In this document: positions 34,405 to 45,690 of the stretch, piece by piece
Layout: every line of letters begins with the position of its first letter
Position numbering within the stretch: the first letter of the stretch is position 1
Source of the DNA: Lepus europaeus
Lineage: Eukaryota > Chordata > Mammalia > Lagomorpha > Leporidae
Direction of reading: 5' to 3'
Assembly: GCF_033115175.1 (NCBI RefSeq)
Contig: NC_084827.1
Location: forward strand, 152,451,701-152,515,700
DNA length: 64,000 bases
Position numbers and translations under genes: made by a program
Notes under the pieces: generated by a model
Databases searched by the model: none
Seen by the model: the letters and a program-made list of their open reading frames with translations, nothing else
What the model was told of the DNA's origin: nothing

Positions 34405-35215
34405 TCAAGAAAAATGAGAGTGTACCTGCCAACCTCGAGGGAAAAAAAGAGGATATGTTTCTCTCTTCACGATCACCCGGCACTGGCATCCTGTGACTAG
34501 CTGAGAGAGGGCAAGCGCCATTTTGGACATACATAACAGCTGCACCAGCTTGCACCCACATGCCCAGTGACTAACCTAGAAGAGATACTTGAGTCTGGCT
34601 GAGAGAATCAACAGGAGTCTGGGTGCTAATGACTGTGGGAGCCTTGTGTGCTGGGACTGTGAAAACACTGTGGCTGTGTGGGAGGGCACAGCGTGTGGCT
34701 GTGACTTTGGAAAGATAGTATGGTGACTCCACATACCCAGGGCTCCCTGATTCCCTGGTGAAGGTCATTGCTGCAGGATCTGGAATTACATTGAGGACTG
34801 CATGGATCCTTTGTGGTTCTTGTGGTGGCACAGACAATTATTGTACCCATTGGGGCTAGCACCCAGGCATTGCTCTCCTTTGAGGAGAGGAGATGAGCAT
34901 GAGAATACACCAACAGAGCAGAACAAACCTCCCCTTTGCTTAAAAAAAAAAGAGATATACCATGCCTAACTTGGGTGTCTCCTTGGACACTCCCCTCACC
35001 CTGGAACACTGAGCAGAGCTCCCTGACCACACTTAGCACATGCCTCTGGGTATTCACTGAAAGAGCAGACACTCCACCAAGTCACAAAGGCATAGTCCAA
35101 AGAGAAAAGCCATCGCAGGGAAAGACATTGATAGAGGCAAAGACTAATTGGAAAAAAAAAAAGACTAACTGGAAAAGACCTCAGAAGCACAAGCAATGAA
35201 AGCAAAGAAATAGAC
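34405..35215 (+). mobile_element. Old L1 5' UTR-like segment, sense
   Basis: GC-richer DNA related to the antisense fragment at 31850-32460, with 'gtgtacctgccaacct' near its start. No ORF1 follows; the sequence passes to L1 ORF2 3' DNA at about 35220. It contains a small tandem 'aaagactaattgg' / 'aaagactaactgg' repeat near 35140-35175. Confidence 0.5.
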
Positions 35216-35219
35216 AAAC

Positions 35220-36430
35220 AACAAAGCAATCAATTCTGTTAAGGAATGGGATAAGGATATAAACAGGCATTTTTCAAATGCTGAAATACAAATGCCTAAT
35301 TTTCACATGAAAAGATGCTCAGGATCACTAGACATCAGGGAAATGCAAGTCAAAACCACAGTGAGTTTTTACCTACCCTGGTTAGATTGGCTATCACCCA
35401 AAAATCAAAGATAGCAGATGCTCCAATTATGTGGACAAAAAAGTATCCTGATACATTGTTGGTAGGAATATAAACTAGTATAACTGTTATGAAATATAGT
35501 ATAGATATTCCTCAGAAATCTGAAAATAGATCTATCATATGATCCAGCCATCCCACTCCTGGGGATTTATCCAAAGGACATGAAATCAGCATGTGAAAGA
35601 ATTATCTGTACCACCCCCTGTTTATAGTAGCTCAGTTCATAATAGGTTAGTTATGGAATCAACACAGATGTTGGGACCGGCACCATGGCACAGTAGGTTA
35701 ATCCTCTGCCTGCAGTGCCAGCATCCCATGTGGGTACCCAGTTCTAATCCCAGTTGCTCCTCTTCCAGTCCAGCTCTCTGCTGTGGCTTGGGAAAAGCCG
35801 TGGAAGATGTCCCAAGTGCTTGGGCCCCTGCACTCTCATGGTGCATCTCATGGGAGATGAGGAAGAGGCACCTGGCTCCCGGCTTCGGATCAGCATAGCT
35901 CCGACAATTGCAGCCATTTGGGGAGTGAACCAACGGAAGGAAGACCTTTCTCTCTGTCTCTCTCTCTCTCTCTCACTGTCTGTAATCTACCTCTCAGATA
36001 AATAAATAAATAAATATTAAAAAAAATCCACAGATGTTCATCCATAGATGACTGGATAGAGAAAATGTGGCATATATACATGATGGAATACTGGTCAGCC
36101 ATAAAATAATACACAGAGTGCCTTTAAAAAAGAAATGTGCATGGGTGAAATTGACATATTGAGATTTGATTATTGTTTATAGCCCTTGTTCCTTCTGAGG
36201 AACAATAATTTTTTTTCTAGTTAATACTTGTTGAATTCTTTATTTAGCAGAGGATTAAGCTTGTGATTACAAAGTAAGTTGAAAGTATGTGATCACAAGA
36301 ATTGAAAGAAAAATAAAGGAGGAGGGAAGGTGGGAGTAAAGGAGGGTGGGAGGTATCATATGATCATAAATCTGTATATATGAAAAACATGTAATCTGCT
36401 TTTATATAAATAAATAAATAAAATTTTCTT
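35220..36430 (+). mobile_element. Old L1 3' end, sense
   Basis: Plus-strand ORF2 C-terminal region and 3' UTR: 'tagacatcagggaaatgcaa', 'caaaaccacagtgag', 'atgatccagccatcccac', 'gaatactggtcagccat', ending in (AAAT)n near 36406-36423. Coding capacity is lost. A C-repeat (35673-36028) splits it. Confidence 0.75.
35673..36028 (+). mobile_element. C-repeat SINE in old L1
   Basis: Sense copy with head 'accggcaccatggcacag', CT tract and a TAAA-rich tail. Target duplication cacagatgtt at 35663-35672 and 36029-36038. Confidence 0.9.
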
Positions 36431-36604
36431 TTACTGCTTTCCAATTAAACTGAAGTTTATTGTACAAATATTCACTTTTTGAAGGAATTATCTTTATAAA
36501 TTGATAAACTAATGGCAGAACATTTTCATATATCTAGTTTTTTACAGTCACCTTGTTGCAAATTTTCATTTACTGAAGTAATTTTAAAATGAGTTATGTT
36601 TTTA

Positions 36605-36930
36605 GCCGGCGCCACGGCTCAAAAGGCTAATCCTCTGCCTTGCGGCGCTGGCACGCCGGGTTCTAGTCCCGGTCAGGGTGCTGGATTCTGTCCCAGTTGC
36701 CCCTCTTCCAGGCCAGCTCTCTGCTGTGGCCAGGGAGTGCAGTGAAGGATGGCCCAAGTGCTTGGGCCCTGCACCCCATGGGAGAATAGGATAAGCACCT
36801 GGCTCCTGCCATCTGATCAGCGTGGTGCGCCGCCCGTGGCGGCCATTGGAGGGTGAACCAACGGTAAAAGGAAGACCTTTTTCTCTGTCTCTCTCTCTCT
36901 CACTGGCCACTCTGCCTGTCAAAAAAAAAA
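36605..36930 (+). mobile_element. C-repeat SINE
   Basis: Young full-length sense copy starting gccggcgccacggctc and ending in A10. The target gagttatgttttta (36591-36604) recurs imperfectly as tgtattatgttttta (36931-36945). Confidence 0.9.
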
Positions 36931-36984
36931 TGTATTATGTTTTTAAGTTAGGACAGACTGCTGCTTTTTTTTAAATGATATTTT

Positions 36985-37300
36985 TTGTGATCACTGTAAA
37001 TTCACATGCAGTTGGAAGAAATAACAGACAACTTGTGTATTATTTATCCAGTGTCCCCTAGTGGTAACACCTTACAGCACTAGAGAAAGATTTCACAACC
37101 AGGATATTGACACTGTGATACAGTCACCAGCCAGTACCTCTCCTTGACTAAAGGATGCTGACTGTTGTTCTTTCATAGCCACATCCTCTTGCTTTCCACT
37201 CCCTACCACTCCTCTACCCTTCACAATTGCTAATCTGTTTCCCATTTCTATAATTTAATTTGTGCCTTTTTTTCTTTGTCAGCTTGCAAGCTGTAACAAT
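36985..37300 (+). repeat. Ancient L1-like 3' UTR fragment
   Basis: Contains 'aattcacatgcagttggaag', 'tggtaacaccttacagcac' and 'tttcacaaccaggatattg', matching an L1M-type 3' region as remembered. It is related to 31000-31380. Confidence 0.5.
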
Positions 37301-38209
37301 TTGCATATCCTGATGTTAACAATTGTTATCTATAATGACAACTTTAAAGAATATTAATAAAATACACATTTTAATATTTTGACTTCTTTTACTTATCAAG
37401 TATGTGAGACTGGATTTCAATATTTTATTTCAAACAATAAATGATGCCCAGGAAAAATTGATAATATCTATTTTTCTAAATGTAACATTTTTTGGATACA
37501 ATGATTGATTTTTGAGTAATAAACATTGAATATGAAAACTGATATTCTGTTTTTAAGTACATTATCATTTAATGTCACTCTAAGGTAAAAATACTTGAAT
37601 ATGAAACAAAGAGATAAGAGAAATAAATCTAGAAGACATTAAACATTTTTGCTGTCATTGGAGATGACTAAGGGTCAATTTAACAGTCCATTAATTATCC
37701 CATTCTAAACAAAAGGTCATATTTTTGAAAAAAGTATCTTTAGAAGCTACCATTTCTATTCCTGAAAAGGTTATTCCAATGAGAACCTGTATGAGCACAA
37801 AAGGAAACAAAAATTAGTATTTGCCAGTAAAAATTATACAAGGGGTGATTTGAAATGTTCATTTGATGATTAAAGTCAAATTTCTTGGAATCAAATTTAT
37901 AGTTCTGAAACTTGGTTACAACTCACCCAGTGGTGTTGTGGATTGAATTAAAAGAAATCAGTTATTTAACTGAAGTTAAAAAAAAAGGGAGGAGGGTGGA
38001 AACTTTCATGGTTCTAAGGGAATGAATATAAGGGAGTAATTTTTTCCTGCTTTACCAACTTGGATGACTTGTCCATTTCTATTTCATTCTCTTTTTGATA
38101 TGTGAAATTTCATGGCTCACTTTCAGCATAACTTCTTATACCTCAGAATTTGTGTTGTGTTATCCTGATAACTAAAATTCTGTTACGTATTCCAATGCAA
38201 AAGTTAGTT
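37301..38209. other. Intronic DNA, nothing recognised
   Basis: AT-rich DNA with no recognised gene or repeat. Confidence 0.35.
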
Positions 38210-38470
38210 TTTGGGGTGGGTGTTTGGTACAGCAGCTAAGACATTGGTTGGGACAACCGTGTCCCATATCAGTGTCTGGATTCCAGTCCTGGGTCTATTC
38301 TCAATCCCAGCTTCCTGCTAAGGCAGTGGTGATGGCTCAAGTGGTTGAGTCCTTGCAACTCGCATGGGAATCCTGGATTGAATTCCTGGCTCTTGAGCAT
38401 TTTGGGAGTGAACTACTATATGATTCTATTTTTTTTATTCTCCTTTCCTAAAAATTATTAAAATAAATGT
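38210..38470 (+). mobile_element. Old C-repeat SINE (diverged subfamily)
   Basis: Head 'ggtgggtgtttggtacagcag', then 'gtcccatatcagtgtctgg', 'cagcttcctgctaaggcag' and a T/A-rich end. It is more diverged than the other copies, consistent with an early subfamily. Confidence 0.65.
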
Positions 38471-38696
38471 GAGCATTGAAATGTGAATATGGCCCAGAAA
38501 TTTCTAACACACCTGAGGTTATTATTTATGCTATATGTTAGAAAATAAGAAATCCATAAATTTCAGAAATAAGATTTTTTTACATTTTGACACATAATAT
38601 TTTTATATATTTGTAGGTAATTTGACACATGTACATAATGTACAATAATCGTATCAGGACGATTAGCATTTCCATCTACTCAAACATTTATTATTT

Positions 38697-38924
38697 CTTT
38701 TTATTCATTTATTTGAAAGAGTTACACAGAAAGGAGAGGCAGAGAGAGAGAAAGAGAGAAGAGAGAGAGGGAGAGAGAGAGAGGTCTTCCATCCAATGGT
38801 TCACTCCCAATTGGCTGTAATGGCTGGAGCTGTGCTGATTCGAAGCCAGGAGCCAGGAGCTTCTTCCAGGTCTCCTACCAGGGTGCAGGGGCCCAAGGAC
38901 TTAGGCCATCTTCTCCAGTAGTAA
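38697..38924 (-). mobile_element. C-repeat SINE, truncated
   Basis: Antisense 3' part only: 'attcatttatttgaaagag', GA repeats, 'gaagccaggagccaggagc', then stops at 'taggccatcttctccag' without the head region. Confidence 0.85.
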
Positions 38925-39923
38925 ATTATTAAGAGAAACCAAAAGCACTAAATCTAGAAGTCTTCACTCAAGTATTTATTATTCCTTTGCCATATGTCAG
39001 AGCATGATTCAGGGTGGGAATGAGTATTGAGATAACTAGTGAAAGGTGTCCAATACAAAGAAGCATGTATATGCTGAGGTCTTATTAAATGCTATCATAC
39101 AAGTTTGTATAATAGTGGCTTTCTGAGAATACTTTGAGAAACCTTTGATTTTCAGGGCAGATTCCTGTATAAAGGAAAGTTCAAATTACTGTGACAGTAT
39201 GGTTTCTTCAGTTACCATCCCTGGACTGCATCCATAGTAGTTCTGATACTTTCTGATATGAGTTTCCTCCTGAGATTTTTGTTAACTTGAAGAAAATGTA
39301 CTACACAAAATATCTGAAAATGAAAGCTCCTTACTATAATGTCCAGCACTTTGATTTTCATATAAAGCGTTTAACTAATGATGGAATGGATAATGGATAT
39401 ATTGGTGCATATCTTATCATTGTTGAGTCTCAGTATTTAGGCATAGAAATAACTAGACTCTGAAGTAAGTCATCTATCTCATAGATGAAGAAACCAAAGC
39501 TCAAAGATATTGAATAATTTTTTCTAGGTTTAACTGGTAGTTTTTGGTAGAGTCAAATTTAGTCTTTTAGTCCATTTCTCTATTTAACTGATTTATTTTT
39601 AATTAATAAAATATTGGGTCTTCATAACCTTCCAGAGACTTTTCAAAGTTTATTTTTTATAATTATCTTAAATAATTATATTAAAATTTATTCACAATTA
39701 TGGCATGGAACTTTTTTTCTTTACACTGATCTAGTGGAAGAATGTTTATTCTAAAATCTTATACATTGATGGAAATGGAATTTTAACTCATATAAAGAAC
39801 TGTTTCAGAAAGTCTCATATCAAAGTTTGTTTTAAATTATATTAGAAGCTGAAATAATGAATGCTTTTATCATGACTTTAAAACATGATGATGGGGGTGT
39901 GTGTGTTTTGTTCATTTCTGCAG
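38925..39923. other. Intron 1 end with a MIR remnant
   Basis: Mostly unique AT-rich DNA. At about 39465-39575, 'agatgaagaaaccaaagctc' and the following bases resemble a MIR. The intron ends with a pyrimidine-rich stretch and cag at 39921-39923. Confidence 0.5.
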
Positions 39924-40026
39924 CTGGATTCCTCTGGCACCATTACTATCGAGGAGCAGATTGTGCTTATGCTGAAAGCCAAAGTACAATGCGAACTCAA
40001 CATCACTGCTCAGACCCAGGAGGGAG
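39924..40026 (+). CDS. PTH2R: PTH2R coding exon 2 (ECD start)
   Basis: Encodes the mature N-terminus and first helix of the extracellular hormone-binding domain, starting [14 protein letters not shown] and ending AQTQEG plus the first base of the next codon (103 bases, phase 0 in, phase 1 out). The amphipathic stretch through [12 protein letters not shown] matches the alpha-helix that lines the peptide groove in class B receptors and carries the first of six conserved ECD cysteines. NIT is a potential N-glycosylation site. The acceptor is 'ttcatttctgcag' and the donor gtaaag. The sequence is easily recognised as PTH2R against the human protein as remembered. Confidence 0.93.
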
Positions 40027-40194
40027 GTAAAGACGCTAAGAAACATGTGTTCCTTTGTGTCCCTTGTCTCAATCCTCCCAGGGATAGCACTCTTTCCTCC
40101 TTGTTTCCTGTTAGGGACATCCTTATCTGTCAGTCCATGTTTCCTTGAAGAAGGATGTGTCGCAGAATAACACTCTTTTCATCTCTTTTTTAAA

Positions 40195-40500
40195 TTTCAC
40201 ATTTTTATTTACTAATATAGAGAGAACAGATTTCATGTATTTCATAGTTATGATTCTAAGAATATAATGATACTTACTTTCCTCCTTCCTTCCTTCCTTC
40301 CTTCCTTCCTTCCTTCCTTCCTTCCTTCCTTCCTTCCTTCCTTTTCTTTTTTCATAATATACTTTCAATTCACTTTATAATCACAGGCTTACTGCTCCTC
40401 TAAATAAGGAATTCTACAAGTAAAAAGTAGAAAGATCACTATTCCACAGGAATATACACAAATGTTATGAACAATACTCAAATCACAAAATGCCTTTTTC
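40195..40500 (-). mobile_element. Old L1 3' end with TTCC expansion
   Basis: Antisense L1 tail similar to 22229-22700: 'agagagaacagatttcatg', then a (TTCC)n microsatellite at about 40281-40341, then 'cataatatactttcaattc' and 'taatcacaggcttactg'. The tetranucleotide array occupies the place of the polypyrimidine block of L1 3' UTRs. The 81-codon minus frame here (EGRK repeats) is the microsatellite. Confidence 0.65.
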
Positions 40501-40559
40501 ATCTCTTTACCGCCTTGATTTGCCCTTGCAATGGAAGAATTGACTCTCCAGTGAGTTTG

Positions 40560-41224
40560 GGAATAGCAACTGGGCATGTATACATCAGTCTTGTCCTCAG
40601 GCCACTCTTTGGGATCCGTCTGCTTGTAGAGAGCATGCATACTGGTTAGTCCTTGGAAGGGTGGGCTCTGTGAATATTGCCTGCAGCTTTAGCTAGTAAG
40701 TCCAATTCAGAGGAGCAATTAAGTGAGCCCATTTATACACACTAAGTCATGTTCTCCAAAAAACCGTTTTGTTAATGAAATGATAATTTTATCCCCATCA
40801 GCCTGACTCTTTATATGATTTCTCAGTTATTTCCAAATTCAAATGGAAGTGCGTTAGCATTTACTGAACTCCCTACATTCTCAATAAGCTAAATGCAGCA
40901 GACATTGTTTTAAATTCTGTATCCCTGAAATAAAATATGCAGTTTGATATCTGCTTCATGGTATTCTCCAAATATTAAAAACATTGTGATTGATTTATCA
41001 ATTGATTACAATCAGAGAATGTGATCCACATGATACTCATAGTTTTAAAATATCAAAAATGGCTTATATTATAGTCAATTTTGATAAATATTCATTTTGT
41101 CTTCCAAGGAATATATGAGGACAGTATTTTATAATGCCAACTAGATTAGACTTATTAGTTTTGTGGTTCATATACAGTGTACTCATAATGATTTTTTTTG
41201 TGCTTAAAATATTCTTTCCTGGGA
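40560..41224. other. Intronic DNA, nothing recognised
   Basis: AT-rich, without recognised elements. Confidence 0.35.
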
Positions 41225-41340
41225 TATATATCTTAAAGTCTCTTACAGGTGGAAAGGAGGGTGGGGTAGAAAGTATCACCATGTTCCTGAATTTGTGAAC
41301 ATGTGAAATTTTTATACCTTAAATAAACTTTAAAAATATT
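41225..41340 (+). repeat. L1 3' UTR fragment
   Basis: Short sense piece: 'ggtggaaaggagggtggggt', 'gtatcaccatgttcctg', 'ataccttaaataaac'. It is similar to the tails at 54040-54160 and 36330-36420. Confidence 0.55.
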
Positions 41341-41554
41341 CTCCTATCATGATGGTGAATTTTTCAACTTCCCATTGGAAAATTTATTTTTTGCTTTATC
41401 TATTTTGAAAATAAATTATTCATTATATATACAGTTTTGAAATGTCATATTTTTGGTGAATTAAACCTTTTATGAATATGAAGCATCTCTCTTTTCTAGG
41501 ATCCTCTTGCTTTAAATATTAAAATATGTGTAATTTAAATTTTTTCTTTAAGAA

Positions 41555-41864
41555 TGGTGAAAGGCACCACAAAACACACTGGAGTGAGGGAAAGGATTTA
41601 TTGACGGGGGAAACTTGACAGGCCAGAGGGAGAAGGCAGAAAAGGGGAGCTGGGTCAGAAAACTTGTTGTAGACATGTGGGGGTTAGGGAATGGGAACAG
41701 TGAATCCCAGAGTGGGGGTTGGATTGTTGCTTACGATTGTTGCTTACGGTTGGGCCAATTGGTCACCTGACTCCTAGTAAGCCAGGTTGGGTCTTGAAGA
41801 GGCCAAGGTGGCATTCAGGGCTTGAGATGGCACTTTTAGATAAGATGGCACCATTTCACTAACA
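41555..41864 (-). repeat. ERV 3' LTR
   Basis: On the + strand it begins TG near 41555 and ends CA at 41864, directly next to the polypurine tract. A minus-strand AATAAA polyadenylation signal lies at 41597-41602. Its right (U3) part is clearly related to 48239-48414: both share 'ggtcacctgactcctagtaa' and 'gagatggcacca'-like DNA. The exact outer end and target duplication are unresolved. Confidence 0.8.
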
Positions 41865-41868
41865 TTCT

Positions 41869-41905
<37 letters not shown>
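41865..41905 (-). promoter_or_regulatory. ERV polypurine tract with 35-base A run
   Basis: In sense (minus) it is a run of 35 A followed by GGAGAA, immediately before the TGTTAG start of the LTR. A purine tract at this place primes plus-strand DNA synthesis in retroviruses. The A run is far longer than usual and probably expanded after integration. Confidence 0.75.
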
Positions 41906-41909
<4 letters not shown>

Positions 41910-43760
41910 AGCAAGTGTTGCATGGGATTACATGGGGTGATGAGTCACTTTCTGCTGGTGTGGTGTGACATCTCAAGTCTTTATCTCCTGGGTGGGGAGC
42001 TGAATATATCCCTGTAGTAGCATTTGGTTGACTGCATGGTTGGTGAAGGCTTTGGTTCATTCCATTATCACCCCTATAAACACTTAAATAGACAAGGCAG
42101 TATAAAAGCCAGGGTGAGAATAGCAGCCAATGGTCCTAGGTGTGGCATTAACCAAGTGGTGAGGGGCCTCCATAGGGAAGAAGAGAGGAGAGACTCTATG
42201 GATCCGAGGGCAGACTGCTTAATAGATGTGGCAGTTTGTCGGAGCTTTTTAACATTTTGCTCTACCTGGCCCAATTAATTAACATAATAAAAACAATGTT
42301 CTCCCAGAAAAGCACAAGTTACCCCTTTTTCAGCTGTTATAAAGTCCAGAGCTTGTCTATTTTGTAGCACTACATCTGCCAGTGAGGTGATCTGATTTTG
42401 GAGTCCCCAGATGGTGTCTGCTGAAGTTTCAGTGGACCTGATGACCTCTCAAAGTTGCTGGAGTTGCTCTTGGAACTGGTTAATACACATAACATTGTGG
42501 CCTAGGGCAGTTCCTGAGACCACCACTGAAGAGAAGGAAGCTGCAAAGCTTACACCAACCAAGACTGGGAGAAAGCTTGCTCGTTTCTTGCAGGTAGAGG
42601 GATTTGTCTTTAAAAGGAACTCTGAGTAGTCATAAAATGTTAGATGGGGGGAAGGGATCACCAATACCCATGGACCAGGTGTAGAACTGTTGATACAAGT
42701 GTTTAGGGTATGATTTACAGAGAAATGAAGTTCCAGGTGGGATAGAGAAGGAAGCTGTGGAAATGACAGTTATATTGATAACACAAGGAATGTTATCTGG
42801 CAAGAGCCCATTAGGTTTTCTGGTATGGTGGTAATCCAACACATTGCATTGTGTCCTCCAGAATGCGGAGGAAGATGGCTGATGACTCTTTGAGGACTGA
42901 GGGTACAAGAGTTTGCAGAAGCAGGAACATTAGTAAGTAGGGTAACTGCAATGGGACAGTCACAAATAGGAGTGTGTATAAAGCATTGCTGTTGGTAAAG
43001 GGCTGAGGGTAAAGTAGAATTGGGTAGTTGGTAAAGTAAGGTGAGAGACAGATTGATGAGTTGTAACCATGTTAAGGGAGGTTTGGCCAGGTTAATTAGC
43101 TGGGACAGGTGTTTGGAGGACTCCTTTACCATATCAACCACCACATCCATGGGAGCTGTTGGGAGCTGAGTGTAGGCCCTGATAATTTTTATGGTTCCAT
43201 GGTGATCTTGCAGGTTATGTCCTATATACAAAGTGTTATATCTCTCAACCCCAGCTTGCCAGGCCTGAAAGTGGGGGTCAGTTATAGTGAAGGCTAGAAG
43301 AGGTTGTGCATTGTGGTCTATGACTACCTGGGGCCTCTAAGTTAGAGCAAGTTTTTCTTGGGGGCAGGACTTTATAGAATTGTTTTCCCAGGAGGCCATA
43401 TCCATGGTTGGTATAGAAGTACTTACAGGACCATGATGAGTACCTTTTCCAGTAAGCATTGTTACATGATCCTGTGTTGTCCTTAGTTAGGCAGAGGTAA
43501 TATGGATTTAGCTCTAAAATGAGAAAAATGATATCGAGCCCAGTCAATGCAATTATGTGAGCAGGCCTGAGTAAAATCAAAGTACAGAGCGATAGGGTCT
43601 GCACAGCCCATGATAGGGCAGAAGGTTGAGTTTAATAATTTAACAGGAGTGGATGTGGTGTAAATATGAAACTGCCACGTATAACATGTTCCTGGGGCTA
43701 GTGTAGATGTAGGATAGACACAAAGGAGCAGAAGGGATGAAATTATTTGGGAATTCATTG
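41906..43760 (-). pseudogene. ERV env remnant
   Basis: Decayed envelope gene. In order: a hydrophobic signal-like N-terminus (ORF 43483-43758, MNSQIISSLLLLC), surface-subunit fragments with several cysteines and potential N-glycosylation sites, a basic stretch followed by a hydrophobic fusion-peptide-like segment (within 42449-42664), a gammaretrovirus-type transmembrane-subunit region near 42300-42400, and a hydrophobic membrane span (within 42074-42274). Stops and frame changes break it into at least five pieces. Non-functional. Confidence 0.8.
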
Positions 43761-44059
43761 TGGTGTATAGAAGAGGGAGTGAGACAGTAAGAGAAAGTAC
43801 GGAAAAGAGTAGATCTCAAAAGGAGTGAAGTCTGAGAGGGTTCCCTGGAGGTATAAGTTTTCCATATCTGAAAGGAGCCAGAGTGTGTTTGATATTTCTC
43901 CCACAGAAGTTGTAAGAAAAGTTGTTGGTGGTATAAGAGTGGATCAGTACTTCTCTGGGGTTGGAAATGCTGAGTGGCCAGCTGGTCACCATTTCTCAGA
44001 GGCAGGTTCAGGAAGGTCTGAGTTTTCGGGGTACATTGGTAATGGAACTGGATTCTGAG

Positions 44060-45000
44060 TAAACTTGGCAGTGAGTGGCCCTGGGGAAGTAACTATATAG
44101 TAAGGAGGAGGAGAATGTTCAAGGTGGGTGAAGTGGACTCAATGGGGTAACCTTGCTGTAGGAGTAGTGAAAATAACCTGGTAAGATCTGGTCCATTTAG
44201 CCTGTGGTTTAGTGGGAGTAGAGGGCAAGGAGAGGTGTGAAGAAGGCAGGAAGACCTCATCTCCCACTGTAATAGGAGGTAAGCTGTCTGAGGTGGCTGG
44301 ACCTGGAGCTGGACAGTAGGTATCCAAATATTTCCATAACTCTGTTTGGAGATATCTGAGGAGAGGTGCAAGTAAATGGGGCGGGATTGAGAGTTTATAG
44401 TCAGAAGAACCAAGGGACATCTGTACATCAGTTTAAAAGGCAAAATATTGAGAGGTTTTTTTTGGAAGGGCCCTCATACAGAGCAGGGCCAACATGAGTA
44501 GTTTAGTTCAGTCCAAGTGGAGCTCAAGGTAGAGTTTAGTCAGAGCATTTTCTAGTGTACAATTTGCCCTTTCTACTTTTTCTGAGGATTGAGGGAGGTA
44601 AGGGATGTGGAAATGACTGGGATGTTAAATGCCTTGATAAGTAGCTATGTTACCTGGGATGTAAATTCGGGGCCATTGTCTGACTGGAAAGAGCTGGGGA
44701 TCCAGAAGCAGAGAATAATCTCCTGAAGTAGGATGTTGGAAACTGTTAGTGCCCATTTGTTAGTAGTTGGGAAGGCCTCAATTCACCCAGAGAAGGCATC
44801 TACCAGTACCAAGAGATTTTGAAAATGCTGCACTCTGGGCATATGGGTGAAGTCAATCAGTCAGAGGCTGGCAGGTGTCCTCTGGCTTGATGGGAGGGGA
44901 AGAGTGGAGGATGGAGGTTAGAGTTAGGGTTTGTATTTTTGACATATGAAATAAGAAGGAGTGAGTTGCTGAAGATATTTGGTATCTGCTGGTGAGAGAG
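44060..45000 (-). pseudogene. ERV pol, integrase remnant
   Basis: Integrase fragments: a core segment with a first-aspartate motif around 44800-44850 (IDFTHM), a second around 44670 (SDNGPEFTSQV), and a C-terminal domain at 44139-44420 with VGDEVFLPS and KWTRSYQV. Frames change between them. The N-terminal zinc-binding region is not convincingly intact. Confidence 0.8.
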
Positions 45001-45690
45001 GAAGAGACTGTGTTTGACAAATGATAATAGAGGAGAAATGTTGGGATGAAACAAAGGAGGGAGATAGAATAAGATACTCTGAGTGTAGGGCTGTTGAGAT
45101 AGTTTGTCTTGAGGGCAGTTTGTTAGTATAACAGATAGAGTGGAGTGCTGGAAGAAAAAGAAAACAGTACAGCCAAGGCGTGACCAAAAGGAGTGGGGCT
45201 ATTCCAGAACCGCTGGGGGAGTATGGTCCAGGTCAGTTGAGTAGACATTCAGGTGTTAGGATCAGTCCAGGTGAAAGCAAATATATCCTAAGAGCTAGGA
45301 TGTAGAGGAATGATAAAAAAATGCATCTTTTAGATCCAGGATGGAGAAATGATATGTAAATGCTGGGACAGAGGAAAGGAGGGTGTATGGATTGGGGACC
45401 ACTGGGTGTATGGGTACTATCACTGCATTAATAAGGTGGAAGTTTTGTATCAGATGGAAGGACCCCCTAGGCTTTTTAACTGCCAATACTGGAGTGTAAT
45501 AGGGGGAGCTAGCCTTGTGTAGCAGGCCCTGTTGGAGGATTTTGGAAATTATAGGCTTACATATCAAAGGTTGGAAAGGGGTAGGGAGTATTGTGGCTGG
45601 GAAGGAAATGTGGAGTTTTGTAACTTTATTTGGATGGGAGGATGGTGGGTCACTACCATACGGTGACTGGTGTCCCGTACCCATGGGTTG
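45000..45690 (-). pseudogene. ERV pol, partial reverse transcriptase
   Basis: The RT fingers/palm are recognisable in 45295-45684: LLHKASSPYYTPVLAVKK, VVPIHPVVPNPYTLL, and the motif A region ILDLKDAF. A frameshifted continuation (about 45180-45290) keeps a WTDPNT segment and an LTWTILPQRF segment. The YxDD catalytic motif, the rest of RT and RNase H are absent; the sequence passes to integrase within about 200 bp, so a deletion removed them. Confidence 0.85.

Larger units (their letters stand above)
32840..34410 (+). mobile_element. Ancient L1/HAL1-like ORF2 remnant
   Basis: Highly decayed plus-strand L1 endonuclease-region DNA: 'agtagacttcagagcaaag', 'cttcatcaagaagacaaaa', 'gatctaacagacatttacag' and 'gaaatcaataacagaaaga'. 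Frames are full of stops. Two C-repeats (33291, 34021) interrupt it. It may be an L1M or HAL1 copy; I cannot decide which. Confidence 0.6.
2357..39923 (+). other. PTH2R: PTH2R intron 1 (about 37.6 kb)
   Basis: Runs from the gtaagg donor after exon 1 to the 'ttcatttctgcag' acceptor before exon 2, in phase 0. It carries almost all of the L1, SINE and DNA-transposon insertions of the first two thirds of the window. No other gene was recognised inside it. Large first introns are normal for this receptor family. Confidence 0.85.

Noticed and set aside
40123..40368. Minus frame with EGRK repeats as a charged repeat protein
   Set aside because: It is a translation of the (TTCC)n microsatellite.
42770..43231. 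The 153-codon env frame as a domesticated, syncytin-like gene
   Set aside because: It covers only a part of the surface-subunit region, neighbouring parts are in other frames with stops, and no intact signal-to-membrane frame exists.
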